From contig NZXX01000002.1 in NCBI GenBank assembly GCA_002702065.1, positions 62,001-126,000 on the forward strand: a stretch of DNA of 64,000 nt, given 5' to 3'. The stretch is from Anaerolineaceae bacterium. GTDB taxonomy: Bacteria > Chloroflexota > Anaerolineae > Aggregatilineales > Phototrophicaceae. Below, piece by piece: positions 54,096-62,689 of this stretch; position 1 is the first letter of the stretch, and the number at the start of each line of letters is the position of its first letter. A program made the translations under genes and the position numbers. The notes under the pieces were generated by a model that made no database searches, was not told where the DNA came from, and saw only the letters and a list, made by a program, of their open reading frames with translations.

Positions 54096-54728
54096 TTATT
54101 CCCGGTAGGAACGATCTTGCCCAATAAGCACACGGATGCCGGTGACAATGGTCGCCAGCGCGATACCTAATAAGATGCCGCGCGCCCCGGCGCTGACCGG
54201 CACCGCCATCAGCCATTCGCGCACACTCGCCAGCGGTGCCAGATAGGGCAGCGGCAGCGCACCCGCCAGCACCACCAGCAGCGCCAGCACAAACAGCAGT
54301 CCCCAACCGGAGACGCGCTTGCGCAGGGTGCGGTATGCGCCGTAGACCAGCCCAAACAGCAGCAGCCCCGCCAGTGCGGATTCAATGGCCACCTGGACCT
54401 GCTCCAGCAAAATGGTGGTGACGGCTGGTTCGGTGCGCAGCACGCCCACCCGTTCCAGAATCGTCAGGACAAACACCGCCAGCGTGCTGATCACCAGCAC
54501 GAGGCTGTACCCCCAACCGGTCTGGCGGCGGCTGATTCGGGCGAGATGCACGGTCAGCAGGTTAAAAATGCCAATGATAATGGTGATGGCGATAGTGATG
54601 CTGACAAGCTGCAAGAAGAATTGCGCCGGGTCTGCCAGCAGGGGTGTGTCCAGCAGCAAGCCGAATAATGTCAGTACACCGAACCCAATGACAACCGCGG
54701 TTGCCAGAATGCCTGCCAGTCGCCGCAT
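54096..54728 (-). CDS. multi-pass membrane protein of the envelope cluster
   Basis: The product is 210 residues with five to six membrane segments. No family is recognised; conserved-looking parts are the first helix ILATAVVIGFGVLTLFGLLL and the short ILIGQDRSYRE end. It is 6 bases before the giant gene and 3 bases after the DUF6754-like gene, so it belongs to the same unit. Confidence 0.7.
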   Translation of the reverse strand: MRRLAGILATAVVIGFGVLTLFGLLLDTPLLADPAQFFLQLVSITIAITIIIGIFNLLTVHLARISRRQTGWGYSLVLVISTLAVFVLTILERVGVLRTEPAVTTILLEQVQVAIESALAGLLLFGLVYGAYRTLRKRVSGWGLLFVLALLVVLAGALPLPYLAPLASVREWLMAVPVSAGARGILLGIALATIVTGIRVLIGQDRSYRE

Positions 54729-54731
54729 CGT

Positions 54732-55550
54732 TTAACGCTCCCCTGCGATTGTGCTGAGCAAATTGCCAAGAAAGCGCGATACATTCTGATCGACTGCCGC
54801 CAGCGCCGATAGTAAAATAATGATAATCAGCAGCCAGCGCAGCAGGTCCTGTGTCACCAGGGCAGCACGAAAGCTGGCTTCATCACCCAGATAAGCCCCC
54901 GCCGCGAAAATTTCCTCACCGATCAGCGGCTGGTCGGACGTGGCATAAGCGACTGCCTGCCCTTCAAGCTGATCACTGGCGGCGATGATGCCCTGGTCCC
55001 GGCGGGCCGCGGCTTCGGCGATCAGTGCCAGTTCTGGCCCGAAACTGCCGACCAGCACATTGGCGTTTACGTTATTGACCCCCATCGAAGCCGTCAGCAC
55101 AGCGGCATAAGCCAGCGAACGCGGCCCGGCAGGATACCAGCGTACACTGGTGGACCGGTAGCCGCCCATCATCCCGCGCGATTCATAGGCCCGGCGCAGC
55201 GTGTCGTACGCCAGCGGGATAGCGGTGGTGTCGCTGGTGGTGATCAGCGGCGGAGTGGTGCCAATCGCGGCTTGCTGTGATACCCGGTAGAACAATTCGG
55301 CATTGGCCAGTGCCAGCAGCGTATTTTGCCCGCCGACGCCCGCACTGCCTGCGGACAGATGCACCGGGCGGTTGGCTTCGATGGCTGCGCCAACAATGGG
55401 TGAGAGCGATTCGTAAGCCCGCATGGCGCGGATGGGAAAAGCACTGCGCCGGCGCCGGATCACCTGGGTGGCGATCACCGTCGCGGCAAATGCGAGGATC
55501 AGTATGAGAATGCTCAACCCCTGAGTTTCCACAGTGCCCCCATTATTCAT
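54732..55550 (-). CDS. DUF6754-like membrane protein
   Basis: The product is 272 residues with one N-terminal and one C-terminal membrane span (LSILILILAFAATVIATQVI and WLLIIIILLSALAAVD). The soluble middle resembles DUF6754: AFPIRAMRAYESLSPIVG, NRPVHLSAGSAGVGGQNTLLALA, then DTLRRAYESRG and GSFGPELALIAEAA. The function of the family is unknown. ATG 55550 overlaps the end of the small gene upstream by 8 bases. The long ORF extension to 55697 is rejected. Confidence 0.7.
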   Translation of the reverse strand: MNNGGTVETQGLSILILILAFAATVIATQVIRRRRSAFPIRAMRAYESLSPIVGAAIEANRPVHLSAGSAGVGGQNTLLALANAELFYRVSQQAAIGTTPPLITTSDTTAIPLAYDTLRRAYESRGMMGGYRSTSVRWYPAGPRSLAYAAVLTASMGVNNVNANVLVGSFGPELALIAEAAARRDQGIIAASDQLEGQAVAYATSDQPLIGEEIFAAGAYLGDEASFRAALVTQDLLRWLLIIIILLSALAAVDQNVSRFLGNLLSTIAGER

Positions 55551-55764
55551 CCAGACGTTGGCGCAGGTGGTCGATGCCGCCGGGTTCTTCGAGGGTTTTG
55601 GCCAGCTGCCCGACAACGCTGGAAGCGCCAAACAACCCCGATACCGGCTGTGCGACCCACAGGATTTGTGCGCCCAATGGCCCCAGTGGTTCGACAATAT
55701 CCAGCAGCACCCGTACCGGCGTTACCAGCCCGCGCCGCTTCACCTGCTCAATCCAGTCGCTCAT
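55543..55764 (-). CDS. small conserved-looking protein, first gene of the envelope cluster
   Basis: The product is 73 residues. It begins MSDWIEQVKRRG, then a hydrophobic middle with Gly/Pro turns (IVEPLGPLGAQILWVAQPV), and ends in a charged helix LRQRLDE. It has no recognisable family. A TGC-TATACT box ends 8 bases before the ATG (see 55765), which suggests a leaderless start for the whole unit. It overlaps the next gene by 8 bases. Confidence 0.6.
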   Translation of the reverse strand: MSDWIEQVKRRGLVTPVRVLLDIVEPLGPLGAQILWVAQPVSGLFGASSVVGQLAKTLEEPGGIDHLRQRLDE

Positions 55765-55800
55765 ATCCGCCAGTATAGCACACCCATGAAAAGCACAAAA
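55765..55800 (-). promoter_or_regulatory. extended -10 promoter, leaderless, of the envelope cluster
   Basis: On the minus strand TGC is followed by TATACT (55777-55772), then seven bases and the ATG at 55764. Transcription would start at or next to the ATG. No strong -35 is seen. Confidence 0.55.
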
Positions 55801-55852
55801 ATGAACGTGACGTTGGTTTCCGGTAACCGATGATAGGTAATTTGTAACAAAA

Positions 55853-55878
55853 AAGGGATGGTTTGCATACCATCCCTT
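55853..55878 (-). terminator. rho-independent terminator of the GH4 gene
   Basis: A perfect 10-bp stem (AAGGGATGGT with ACCATCCCTT) and, on the minus strand, a run of six T. It lies 47 bases after the GH4 stop. Confidence 0.9.
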
Positions 55879-55924
55879 CTGATGATGTACGGTTCGGGGC
55901 TGTGACGTGTGGCCTGCTGCGGCT

Positions 55925-57307
55925 TTAGGCGTACCAGGCGGCAGGCAGCACGTCATTTTCGGCGGCCAGCAGTTCCTTGAGGATGGCGTCGGCGTCGGCG
56001 ATGGATGTCACCAGCGGGTCAGTCATCATGGCGCGCCGCAGCAGGGTGTAGTCGCACTTGACGATGGCCTCGGCGGTCAGTTCATGCGTGTCCAGCACGA
56101 CTTCCTGCATCCCGCGAATGCCACGCGGCATCTCGCCCACCGGGCGCGGCACCGGCCCATTCATATCGACATCGCACAGCAGCTCCAGGAAAGCATCGTC
56201 GCTCATGTTGGTGACGGCCCCCCGGTTGGGTGAATTGACGTAGAACGGCTTGCCCAGGTTGCCGACCATGTTCTCGATAATATCGGTGGCGTGGTCCGGG
56301 CCGAAGGTGGACATGTATTCGGAGATGGGTGTCTCGCCCGTGACGAAGCCATCCACCTGTTTCCACATGGCGGCATGACGCTCGTAGCGGTCTTCTGTCT
56401 CCCAGATCGCCAGCGGCGGGATGTCCTTATCCGGGATAGTGCCCTTACCCTGCCAGAAGGTGACATATTCTTTGGTATGGGCCACGCACACCGGCACATA
56501 GCCGAAGATATCGTACAGTTTGTAGCCGATGGTGTTATTCAGCAGGGCCTTTGCGCCTTTGTCGCCGCCATCGGTTTCCTTCACGGCGTCCTGCCGGATC
56601 GATTCGGCAATTTTCGGCATGACGTCTTCGCCGTTGTATTCTGCCTTGAGCATCCACGTGAAGTGGTTCACCCCGGCGATGCGCATATCGAAGGCTTCGT
56701 CTGGTGCGCCGGTAAAACTGTCCGACGCGATGCCCGCCCGCGCAGCGTAGCGGCGTTTGACGTGTGGCATATGCAGACTGTCGCACAGCGCGAAGCTCTT
56801 GACCTGCGGTGCATAGCGGGTCAGGGCCATACCGTTGACCGTCGAGGGGTTGATGTAATTAATCACCCAGGCATCCGGGCACATGGTCTGAATATCGCGC
56901 ACGCAGTCCATAATCACCGGCAGTTCGCGCATGGCACGGAAGATGCCGCCTGGCCCAATCGTATCGCCGGAGCACATGCGAATGCCGTATTTTTCGGAGA
57001 TGGTGCAGTCGATACCGCGGAAGTAGACGGTGCGGTCCGCAAAGCTGAGGACGACAAAGTCCGCCCCCGGCAGCACGTCTTTCCAGTCATACGACGCTTC
57101 AATCTTCAGCGGCACGCCGGTTTCCTCGACGACCATGTGGGCGAGTTTCGCCATGCGGTCCAGCCGTTCCTTGTTGGTGTCGACCAGTGCCAGCGTACCG
57201 GTATTCAGGTGCGGCGAATGCACCATCTGCCAGATCGCCTGCCGCCCGAAAAACAGGCTGCCCGCACCGACGACGACGACTTTGGGATGTTGGGTGTTAT
57301 CGGTCAT
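55925..57307 (-). CDS. glycoside hydrolase family 4 (alpha-glucosidase/galactosidase-like)
   Basis: The product is 460 residues, normal for GH4. The NAD+-binding start is VVVVGAGSLFFGRQ, the metal/active-site Cys is in ALCDSLHMP, and the conserved His is in GVNHFTWML. GH4 enzymes cleave alpha or beta glycosides, including glucuronides and galacturonides, by an NAD+/Mn2+ redox mechanism in the cytosol. The subtype is not fixed; the local genes suggest uronide substrates. It lies 92 bases after the propeller gene, with a GGGCGCAGC hairpin between. Confidence 0.92.
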   Translation of the reverse strand: MTDNTQHPKVVVVGAGSLFFGRQAIWQMVHSPHLNTGTLALVDTNKERLDRMAKLAHMVVEETGVPLKIEASYDWKDVLPGADFVVLSFADRTVYFRGIDCTISEKYGIRMCSGDTIGPGGIFRAMRELPVIMDCVRDIQTMCPDAWVINYINPSTVNGMALTRYAPQVKSFALCDSLHMPHVKRRYAARAGIASDSFTGAPDEAFDMRIAGVNHFTWMLKAEYNGEDVMPKIAESIRQDAVKETDGGDKGAKALLNNTIGYKLYDIFGYVPVCVAHTKEYVTFWQGKGTIPDKDIPPLAIWETEDRYERHAAMWKQVDGFVTGETPISEYMSTFGPDHATDIIENMVGNLGKPFYVNSPNRGAVTNMSDDAFLELLCDVDMNGPVPRPVGEMPRGIRGMQEVVLDTHELTAEAIVKCDYTLLRRAMMTDPLVTSIADADAILKELLAAENDVLPAAWYA

Positions 57308-57342
57308 GATGTTGGGGTTCTCCTCATCTTGTATGCATTCCA

Positions 57343-57380
57343 GGGCGCAGCAGTGATGCCTATCCGGGTACGCTGCGCCC
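57343..57380. repeat. GGGCGCAGC / GCTGCGCCC hairpin between the GH4 and propeller genes
   Basis: Two perfect 9-base arms (57343-57351 and 57372-57380) around a 20-base loop. No T-run follows. It resembles the hairpins at 37759 and 61653. Confidence 0.6.
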
Positions 57381-57399
57381 GTATGTGATTTTTGCTTGC

Positions 57400-58572
57400 T
57401 TATGAATACGACTCAACGACTTCACGCACGTCGATGACGTAGACCTGCCGGTGGCCTTCGTGGGCAGAGTCGATGCAGACGGCGCTGCCATCACGTTTCC
57501 AGCGGGGATGCAGGTCACAGCGGATCGGCCCTTGCAGTTCCGGCGGGGCATAATACTTGCCGATGTCGATGCGCGTTTCGCTGGCGAGGTGGTACAGCAT
57601 CAGCGTGCGGTTCTGGTCGGCGTCGGGGTAAGTATCCGTCATCATCCACTGGCGATCCGGCGAATAGGAGCAGTGCCCATCCACCGAGAAGACATCTTCG
57701 CCCACGATCTCGACCTGATCGGTCTGGTCGGTGTACAGCAGATAATGCATGCCCAGGTCACGATGAGTCGCCCAGGCCACCACCTGATTGGCGGTGTACC
57801 AGTCGTAATGCGAGACGTGGTTGTCATCGGCCAGCAGGTAAATGTCGGAACCATCGACGTTGGCTGTGACCAGCCGTGTGAACCAGCCGCCGCCCGCGCG
57901 CTCCCAGCGATGCAGGAAGGTAAACCGGTGGTCGCCCGGGCTGACCAGAAAATGATTGAACCAGTGCTTGCCTGCGCCCATATCGTCGCGGGGTTGGTAA
58001 TGGCGCATCTGGTCGATGGTGATGATGAGCTGGCTGTCGCCGGTTTCGAGGTTCATGTAATACAGGCCGTCATCATCGGGGTGGGCAACATCAAAGTTGG
58101 GGTCCGGCACGCCGGCATAACCATAGCCGGGGCGGGTGTGATGCAGCCGCGAGAAGTTGCCGGTGATGGCGAACGCACCATCGTGGCTGAGGACATAGAT
58201 GGGCCGGGGCAGCGTGCGGGTTTCACCGCTATGGATATTGCGGATCACCGATACATAGCGGTCATCCTGCCGTTTGTTGTAGATGATCGTGCTTTTCGGC
58301 TCGGAAGGCAGCCAGTTGAGCATACAGCTTTGCTGCCAGTTCCAGGCGGTGGTTTCATCCAGGGGGGTCCACTGGTTACCGTTGGCGGTGTCGATCAGAC
58401 CGATTACGGCGCGGTCATCGGCTTCCGGCGCACGATCCATAAAGTCGGTTTCCAGCGCCACCAGGTAGCGCCCACTCTGGTTCCAGCAGAACTTATCGTA
58501 ATATCCAAAAAAATGATGTTTGCCGCTGGTCACAGCTGTGGCGGGTAAAAAATGTGTTTTGTGCTCAGCCAT
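57400..58572 (-). CDS. beta-propeller protein, oligogalacturonate-lyase-like
   Basis: The product is 390 residues with propeller-blade repeats. The start is KHHFFGYYDKFCWNQSGRYLV, then NWLPSEPKSTIIYNKR, HYDWYTANQVVAWATHRD and GHCSYSPDRQWMMTDTYPD, and the last strand is CDLHPRWKRDGSAV. The many His and the blade order recall the oligogalacturonide lyase family, but divergence is high. It lies between GH4 and LacI on the minus strand and so is likely part of a LacI-controlled uronide or oligosaccharide locus. No signal peptide is seen. Confidence 0.7.
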   Translation of the reverse strand: MAEHKTHFLPATAVTSGKHHFFGYYDKFCWNQSGRYLVALETDFMDRAPEADDRAVIGLIDTANGNQWTPLDETTAWNWQQSCMLNWLPSEPKSTIIYNKRQDDRYVSVIRNIHSGETRTLPRPIYVLSHDGAFAITGNFSRLHHTRPGYGYAGVPDPNFDVAHPDDDGLYYMNLETGDSQLIITIDQMRHYQPRDDMGAGKHWFNHFLVSPGDHRFTFLHRWERAGGGWFTRLVTANVDGSDIYLLADDNHVSHYDWYTANQVVAWATHRDLGMHYLLYTDQTDQVEIVGEDVFSVDGHCSYSPDRQWMMTDTYPDADQNRTLMLYHLASETRIDIGKYYAPPELQGPIRCDLHPRWKRDGSAVCIDSAHEGHRQVYVIDVREVVESYS

Positions 58573-58640
58573 TCGTCAAAAATCCATTTCTCCAAACAAG
58601 CATTCAAAACCTGATCATAACCTGAACTGCATATCTATCG

Positions 58641-59669
58641 TTAGTGGGGTGTGCTCTGGCGCACGAACAGTTCCGTATCGAGCAGCATTTCCCGCACCGT
58701 AGTATCGCCGTCGATCCGGTTGAACAGCATCTGCGCCGCGCGGATGCCCAGCTCGAACCGGGGGACATGGGCGGTGGTGAGCGCCACTTTGAACACGGAC
58801 GAAAACATAATGTTGTCGAACCCGGTGACGGCTACCTTATCCGGCACGGCCACACCCAACGCGGCGCAGGCTTCCAGCGTGCCCCCGGCGATCACATCGT
58901 TGTAGCAGATAATGGCATCCAGTTCCGGGCTGGCGGTCAGCAGATCGCGGGCGGCCTCGCTGCTGCCTTCAATGGTGGCCGCGCAGCGCCGGATGTAATC
59001 CGGGTTGACAGTCAGCCCGTTTGCAGCCATCGCCGCCTGAAACCCACCAAAGCGCTCGGTCGAACTGTAGCTTGCCACACTGCGGCTCACGTCGAGATAA
59101 CCGATTTTGCGGCGTCCGCCATCCACCAGGTGCTGCACGATCTGCTGCATAGCCTTGAAGTAATCGATGCGGACAATCCCTGCCTCATTGCCCGCCAGTA
59201 CCCGGTTGACCAGCACCACCGCACGATGCCGTTGCAGCAGGGGGCGCAGCTGGTCATCCGGCAGGCGCATGGTGCAGACGATGATGCCATCGACCCGCAT
59301 TTCTTCCAGCAGTGCCAGCCCCTGCTTTTCGCGTTCCATATCCAGATCGGTATTGTAGGTCAGCACGTGGTAGCCACGCTGCAAGGCCTCCTGCTGGACC
59401 CCGCGCAGGATTTCCGGGAAAAAGGGGTTGGTGACATCCGGCAGCGACAGGCCAATGATATAGCTGCGGTTAGATGCGAGACTGCGGGCGACGCGGTTGG
59501 GCCGGTAGCCCAGTTCTTCAATGGCTTTTTCGATCTGGGCGCGCGTTTCGGCACTGACATAATCGCTTTGATTGATGACACGCGACACCGTCTTGGCCGA
59601 CACCCCCGCCAACCGGGCCACATCGGCCAGGGTGACATTCCGGTTCTGGGTGGTGTGCTTTGCAGTCAA
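58641..59669 (-). CDS. LacI-family transcriptional repressor
   Basis: The product is 342 residues, the usual LacI length. The N-terminal helix-turn-helix reads VTLADVARLAGVSAKTVSRVIN, followed by a hinge and the periplasmic-binding-protein-like effector domain from YIIGLSLPDVTNPFF. It would respond to a sugar. The preferred start is TTG 59669, because the 59720 TTG would put the perfect operator palindrome at 59691 inside the coding region. The gene is divergent from the family-5 binding protein gene. Confidence 0.9.
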   Translation of the reverse strand: MTAKHTTQNRNVTLADVARLAGVSAKTVSRVINQSDYVSAETRAQIEKAIEELGYRPNRVARSLASNRSYIIGLSLPDVTNPFFPEILRGVQQEALQRGYHVLTYNTDLDMEREKQGLALLEEMRVDGIIVCTMRLPDDQLRPLLQRHRAVVLVNRVLAGNEAGIVRIDYFKAMQQIVQHLVDGGRRKIGYLDVSRSVASYSSTERFGGFQAAMAANGLTVNPDYIRRCAATIEGSSEAARDLLTASPELDAIICYNDVIAGGTLEACAALGVAVPDKVAVTGFDNIMFSSVFKVALTTAHVPRFELGIRAAQMLFNRIDGDTTVREMLLDTELFVRQSTPH

Positions 59670-59690
59670 GCGACGATCCCGCCATTCTGA

Positions 59691-59708
59691 TATGTCAGCG
59701 CTGACATA
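59691..59708. promoter_or_regulatory. perfect 18-bp LacI-type operator palindrome
   Basis: TATGTCAGCGCTGACATA is a full palindrome with the central CG typical of LacI-family operators. It lies 22 bases before the repressor start and in the gap between the divergent sugar genes, so autoregulation and control of the transporter are likely. A looser TGTCA ... GCTGACG (59733-59748) could be a second half-site. Confidence 0.75.
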
Positions 59709-59861
59709 GAGTGTAGCCAACCCGTTTCATTCTGTCAAAAAGCTGACGCGCGGTGGCTCGTTTGCAATCCTGATTGATTCTTGGTTACACTGATGACGCT
59801 TTTGAACACCGTTCCGGCGCTTGCTGGTTGATTTATTGTTCCTCAAATCAGTCCGCAAGCG

Positions 59862-59876
59862 TGTTTGCAGCAAACA
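59862..59876. promoter_or_regulatory. TGTTTGC-A-GCAAACA inverted repeat before the binding-protein gene
   Basis: Perfect 7-base arms around one base, ending 27 bases before the GTG start at 59904. It could be an operator or a small leader hairpin. Confidence 0.45.
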
Positions 59877-59903
59877 GTTTTCAAAATCAGAAAGGAGTGT
59901 TTC

Positions 59904-61427
59904 GTGCAGCGCAAATCTATTTTGCTTCTGTTGATCATCGTTTTGACTCTGGGGTCCGGTGGGCAGCTTCTGGCCCAGGATGCTATGGAACCACAGCCCG
60001 GCGGAACCTTGCGTGCCGCGTGGCAGGCTGAGTGGGAAAGCCTCGACCCCCATATTGCCAGTTCCGAGGCGACATTCCAGATCCTGAACAACGTTCTGGA
60101 AACCCTCACATTTTTTGATGATGACATCAACGTCATTCCCTGGCTGGCCGAATCGTGGGAACGGTCCGACGATGGCCTGACCTGGACGTTCCAGCTTCGC
60201 GAAGGTGTGACCTTCAGCAATGGTGACGAACTGACCGCCGAGGACGTCAAGTGGTCGTTCGAGCGCATAATCGAAGTTGAATCCGGCAACTTGTTCCGCA
60301 TCGGCGGGGCAGACACCATGGTCGAAGCGGTTGATACGTACACCGTCGCCATTACGACAACGGCCCCGGTTGCCATGCTGCCGGCTGCGCTGGCGGCGAA
60401 TAAATCCGTCGGCATTATGTCCTCCGCCAGTGTTGAGGATGATGGCACGGTCAATGTGCCGATTGGCAGCGGCCCCTTTGTCATCTCTGAGGTGGAGGGG
60501 ACAACCCGGCTGGTGCTGACAAAGAACGAGAACTACTGGCAAGAGGGCGTGCCCTATCTGGATGCCGTCGAAATCACCCCGGTTACGGATGATACCAGCC
60601 GTGAACAGGGCCTGATCGGTGGTGAATACGACTGGATTTTCACCATTCCGCCCCAGAATTTCAGCAATCTGGAAGCCAATGAAGATGTCGTCGTCGAGAC
60701 CGCGCCGCGGCTGGCTTACGATTACTTCGGCCTCAACCTGAACCGCGAACCGTTCAGCGATGTGCGCGTGCGGCAGGCGATTGCCTACGCCATCGACCGG
60801 CAGCAGATTTGTGACTTTGCGTTCTTCGGTCTGTGCACGGCCATTCAGGGTCCCACCGGTTCGGGGACGCCCTGGTACTACCCTTATGCGCCTTATGATC
60901 GTGACCTCGATATGGCGCGCCAGCTGCTGAGCGACGCCGGTTATGCCGATGGATTCACCATGCAGATCATGCCCGCAATCGGTTTTGAAGAAACCCTGCG
61001 CGGCGCTCAGATCGTCCAGCAGCAGCTTTCCGAAATCGGCATCACGGTCGAGATCACGCCGGAGGAGTTTGGCACCTGGCTGGAACGTCAGGGTAATGGC
61101 GACTTCGATGCCTTTATGCTGAGCTGGATAGGCCTGACGGATGTGGAGGATTATTACTACCTCCAGCATCGCACCGGCCAGTCGTTTAACTTCACCGGCT
61201 ACAGCAATGAAGCATTCGATGCCCTGGTCGATGAAGGCCGCACGATTGATGACTTCGACGAGCGTTACGCCGTCTACGAGCAGGCCAACCAGATGCTGGT
61301 GGATGATGCGCCGTACATTTATATGTATGTCAAGCGCGAGGTGAAGGCCTACGCACCCTACGTGCATGGCTATGTCACCCGGTCGGATTCCGCCAACAAC
61401 TTCTGGACCGTCTGGCTGGAACAGTAA
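59904..61427 (+). CDS. family-5 ABC transporter substrate-binding protein
   Basis: The product is 507 residues. It has a signal peptide (ILLLLIIVLTLGSGGQLLAQ) without a lipobox. The solute-binding family 5 fold is seen in AEWESLDPHIASSEATFQIL, LTWTFQLREGVTFSNGDELT and VRQAIAYAIDRQQI. This family serves peptide, nickel or oligosaccharide importers; the surrounding LacI and GH4 genes suggest an oligosaccharide. GTG 59904 is the start, with AAAGGAG 7 bases upstream. The permease genes follow after a 305-base gap. Confidence 0.9.
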   Translation: MQRKSILLLLIIVLTLGSGGQLLAQDAMEPQPGGTLRAAWQAEWESLDPHIASSEATFQILNNVLETLTFFDDDINVIPWLAESWERSDDGLTWTFQLREGVTFSNGDELTAEDVKWSFERIIEVESGNLFRIGGADTMVEAVDTYTVAITTTAPVAMLPAALAANKSVGIMSSASVEDDGTVNVPIGSGPFVISEVEGTTRLVLTKNENYWQEGVPYLDAVEITPVTDDTSREQGLIGGEYDWIFTIPPQNFSNLEANEDVVVETAPRLAYDYFGLNLNREPFSDVRVRQAIAYAIDRQQICDFAFFGLCTAIQGPTGSGTPWYYPYAPYDRDLDMARQLLSDAGYADGFTMQIMPAIGFEETLRGAQIVQQQLSEIGITVEITPEEFGTWLERQGNGDFDAFMLSWIGLTDVEDYYYLQHRTGQSFNFTGYSNEAFDALVDEGRTIDDFDERYAVYEQANQMLVDDAPYIYMYVKREVKAYAPYVHGYVTRSDSANNFWTVWLEQ

Positions 61428-61732
61428 ACCGTATTCATCGTGATTGCTGGTTGATCTAACAACCCCCTCACCCCCGAATTCAAGGGAGAGGCCTAAAACC
61501 GGGCTACTCCGATTCTCTCCCTGAATTCGGGGAGGGTTAGGGAGGGGTCAAAACAGGCAACCAGATTGAGCGATATCAAAGCATCGTATTCATAGATCGG
61601 GCAGGGTGATTCAACGCTGAAGTTTTACAACCGATCCGTAACCGTAACCTGTGCAGGGGCGCAGCGTACTGCGCCCTTCCAGAACTATGCGGATAGCGGA
61701 CCGGCAAGTCCCCTGCTGTTTGAGGTTCGTCC
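61428..61732. repeat. gene-free region with GAATTC palindromic repeat and GGGCGCAG hairpin
   Basis: No gene is supported. From 61466 to 61546 lie CCCCGAATTCAaGGGAGAG and its nearly exact reverse complement (61515-61532), with CCTCACCCC/GAGGG flanks. This is a large palindrome of the class at 12212 and 25697. At about 61653-61676 lies GGGCGCAG with CTGCGCCC. These may act as transcript hairpins separating binding protein and permeases. Confidence 0.65.
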
Positions 61733-62680
61733 ATGAATATCGAGTTCATTTTACAACGGCTGGTGCTGGCTGTGATCGTGGTGCTGGGTGTGACACTGGC
61801 GGTTTTTCTGATCGTCCAGCTGGTACCCGGTGACCCGGCGCGGGTGTCGCTGGGGTTGCAGGCCACCGAAGAGAATGTACAGGCCCGCCGCGAACGCCTC
61901 GGCCTGAACCGTCCCGTTGTCGAGCAGTATGTCACGTGGCTGGGGAACGCTGTGCAGGGCAATCTGGGCCGGAGCCTGATTACCGGGCAGGATGTCACCC
62001 CACAGATTCTGCAACGTCTGCCGACCACCTTGCAACTGGCGGCGCTGGCGCTGCTGATCGGCATGGTGATCGCGTTTCCGTTGGGGATCATCGCGGCGCT
62101 GCGGCCCGGCAGCAGGCTCGATCTGGTGGCGTCGTTCATCAGTCAGGTGGGGGTTGCGATTCCGGATTTCTGGCTGAGTATTCTGCTGGTGCTGCTGTTT
62201 TCGATCTCGCTGGGCTGGCTGCCGCCCAGTGGCTACACGCCGATTCAGGAGGATTTTCAGGACTGGCTGGCGCACATGATCCTGCCCGCCCTGACCGCCG
62301 GGTTGATCAGCGCGTCGATTCAGACTCGCTTTATTCGCAGCGCCATGCTGGAAGTGCTCAACGAAAACTACATTAATACCGCCCGCGCCAAAGGCCTGCG
62401 CGAACGCGTCGTGATTGTTCGCCACGCCTTGCGCAACGCCATGATCACGATTGTCACCATCCTCGGCCTTCAGGTGACGGCCCTGCTGAGTGCGGTCGTC
62501 GTCATTGAAATTGTCTTTGTGCTGCCGGGCATGGGGCGGCTGGCGCTGGACGCGGTGCTGGATCGAGATTACCCGCTGTTGCAGGGCACGGTGCTGGTGA
62601 TTGCCGTCATGGTTACGCTCATCAATCTGGGGATCGACCTGCTGTACTTTTTCCTCGACCCTCGCATCGAGTACAGCTAG
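61733..62680 (+). CDS. ABC transporter permease, DppB type
   Basis: The product is 315 residues with six membrane segments. DppB features are LVPGDPARVSLG near residue 30, LLVLLFSISLGWLPPSGY in the middle and the EAA loop NYINTARAKGLRERVVIVRHALRNA. It forms the inner-membrane channel with the DppC-type protein next to it, fed by the binding protein at 59904. The ATG gives the usual short N-terminus (MNIEFILQRL). Confidence 0.93.
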   Translation: MNIEFILQRLVLAVIVVLGVTLAVFLIVQLVPGDPARVSLGLQATEENVQARRERLGLNRPVVEQYVTWLGNAVQGNLGRSLITGQDVTPQILQRLPTTLQLAALALLIGMVIAFPLGIIAALRPGSRLDLVASFISQVGVAIPDFWLSILLVLLFSISLGWLPPSGYTPIQEDFQDWLAHMILPALTAGLISASIQTRFIRSAMLEVLNENYINTARAKGLRERVVIVRHALRNAMITIVTILGLQVTALLSAVVVIEIVFVLPGMGRLALDAVLDRDYPLLQGTVLVIAVMVTLINLGIDLLYFFLDPRIEYS

Positions 62681-62689
62681 GAGCGCACA

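Noticed and set aside
59806..59816. GAACACCGTTC as a second LexA box
   Set aside because: The spacer is three bases instead of four and it lies away from any -10/-35 pair.
59727..61367. Minus-strand ORF of 546 codons opposite the family-5 binding protein
   Set aside because: The plus strand encodes a complete secreted solute-binding protein with a ribosome site; the minus-strand chain shows no domain.
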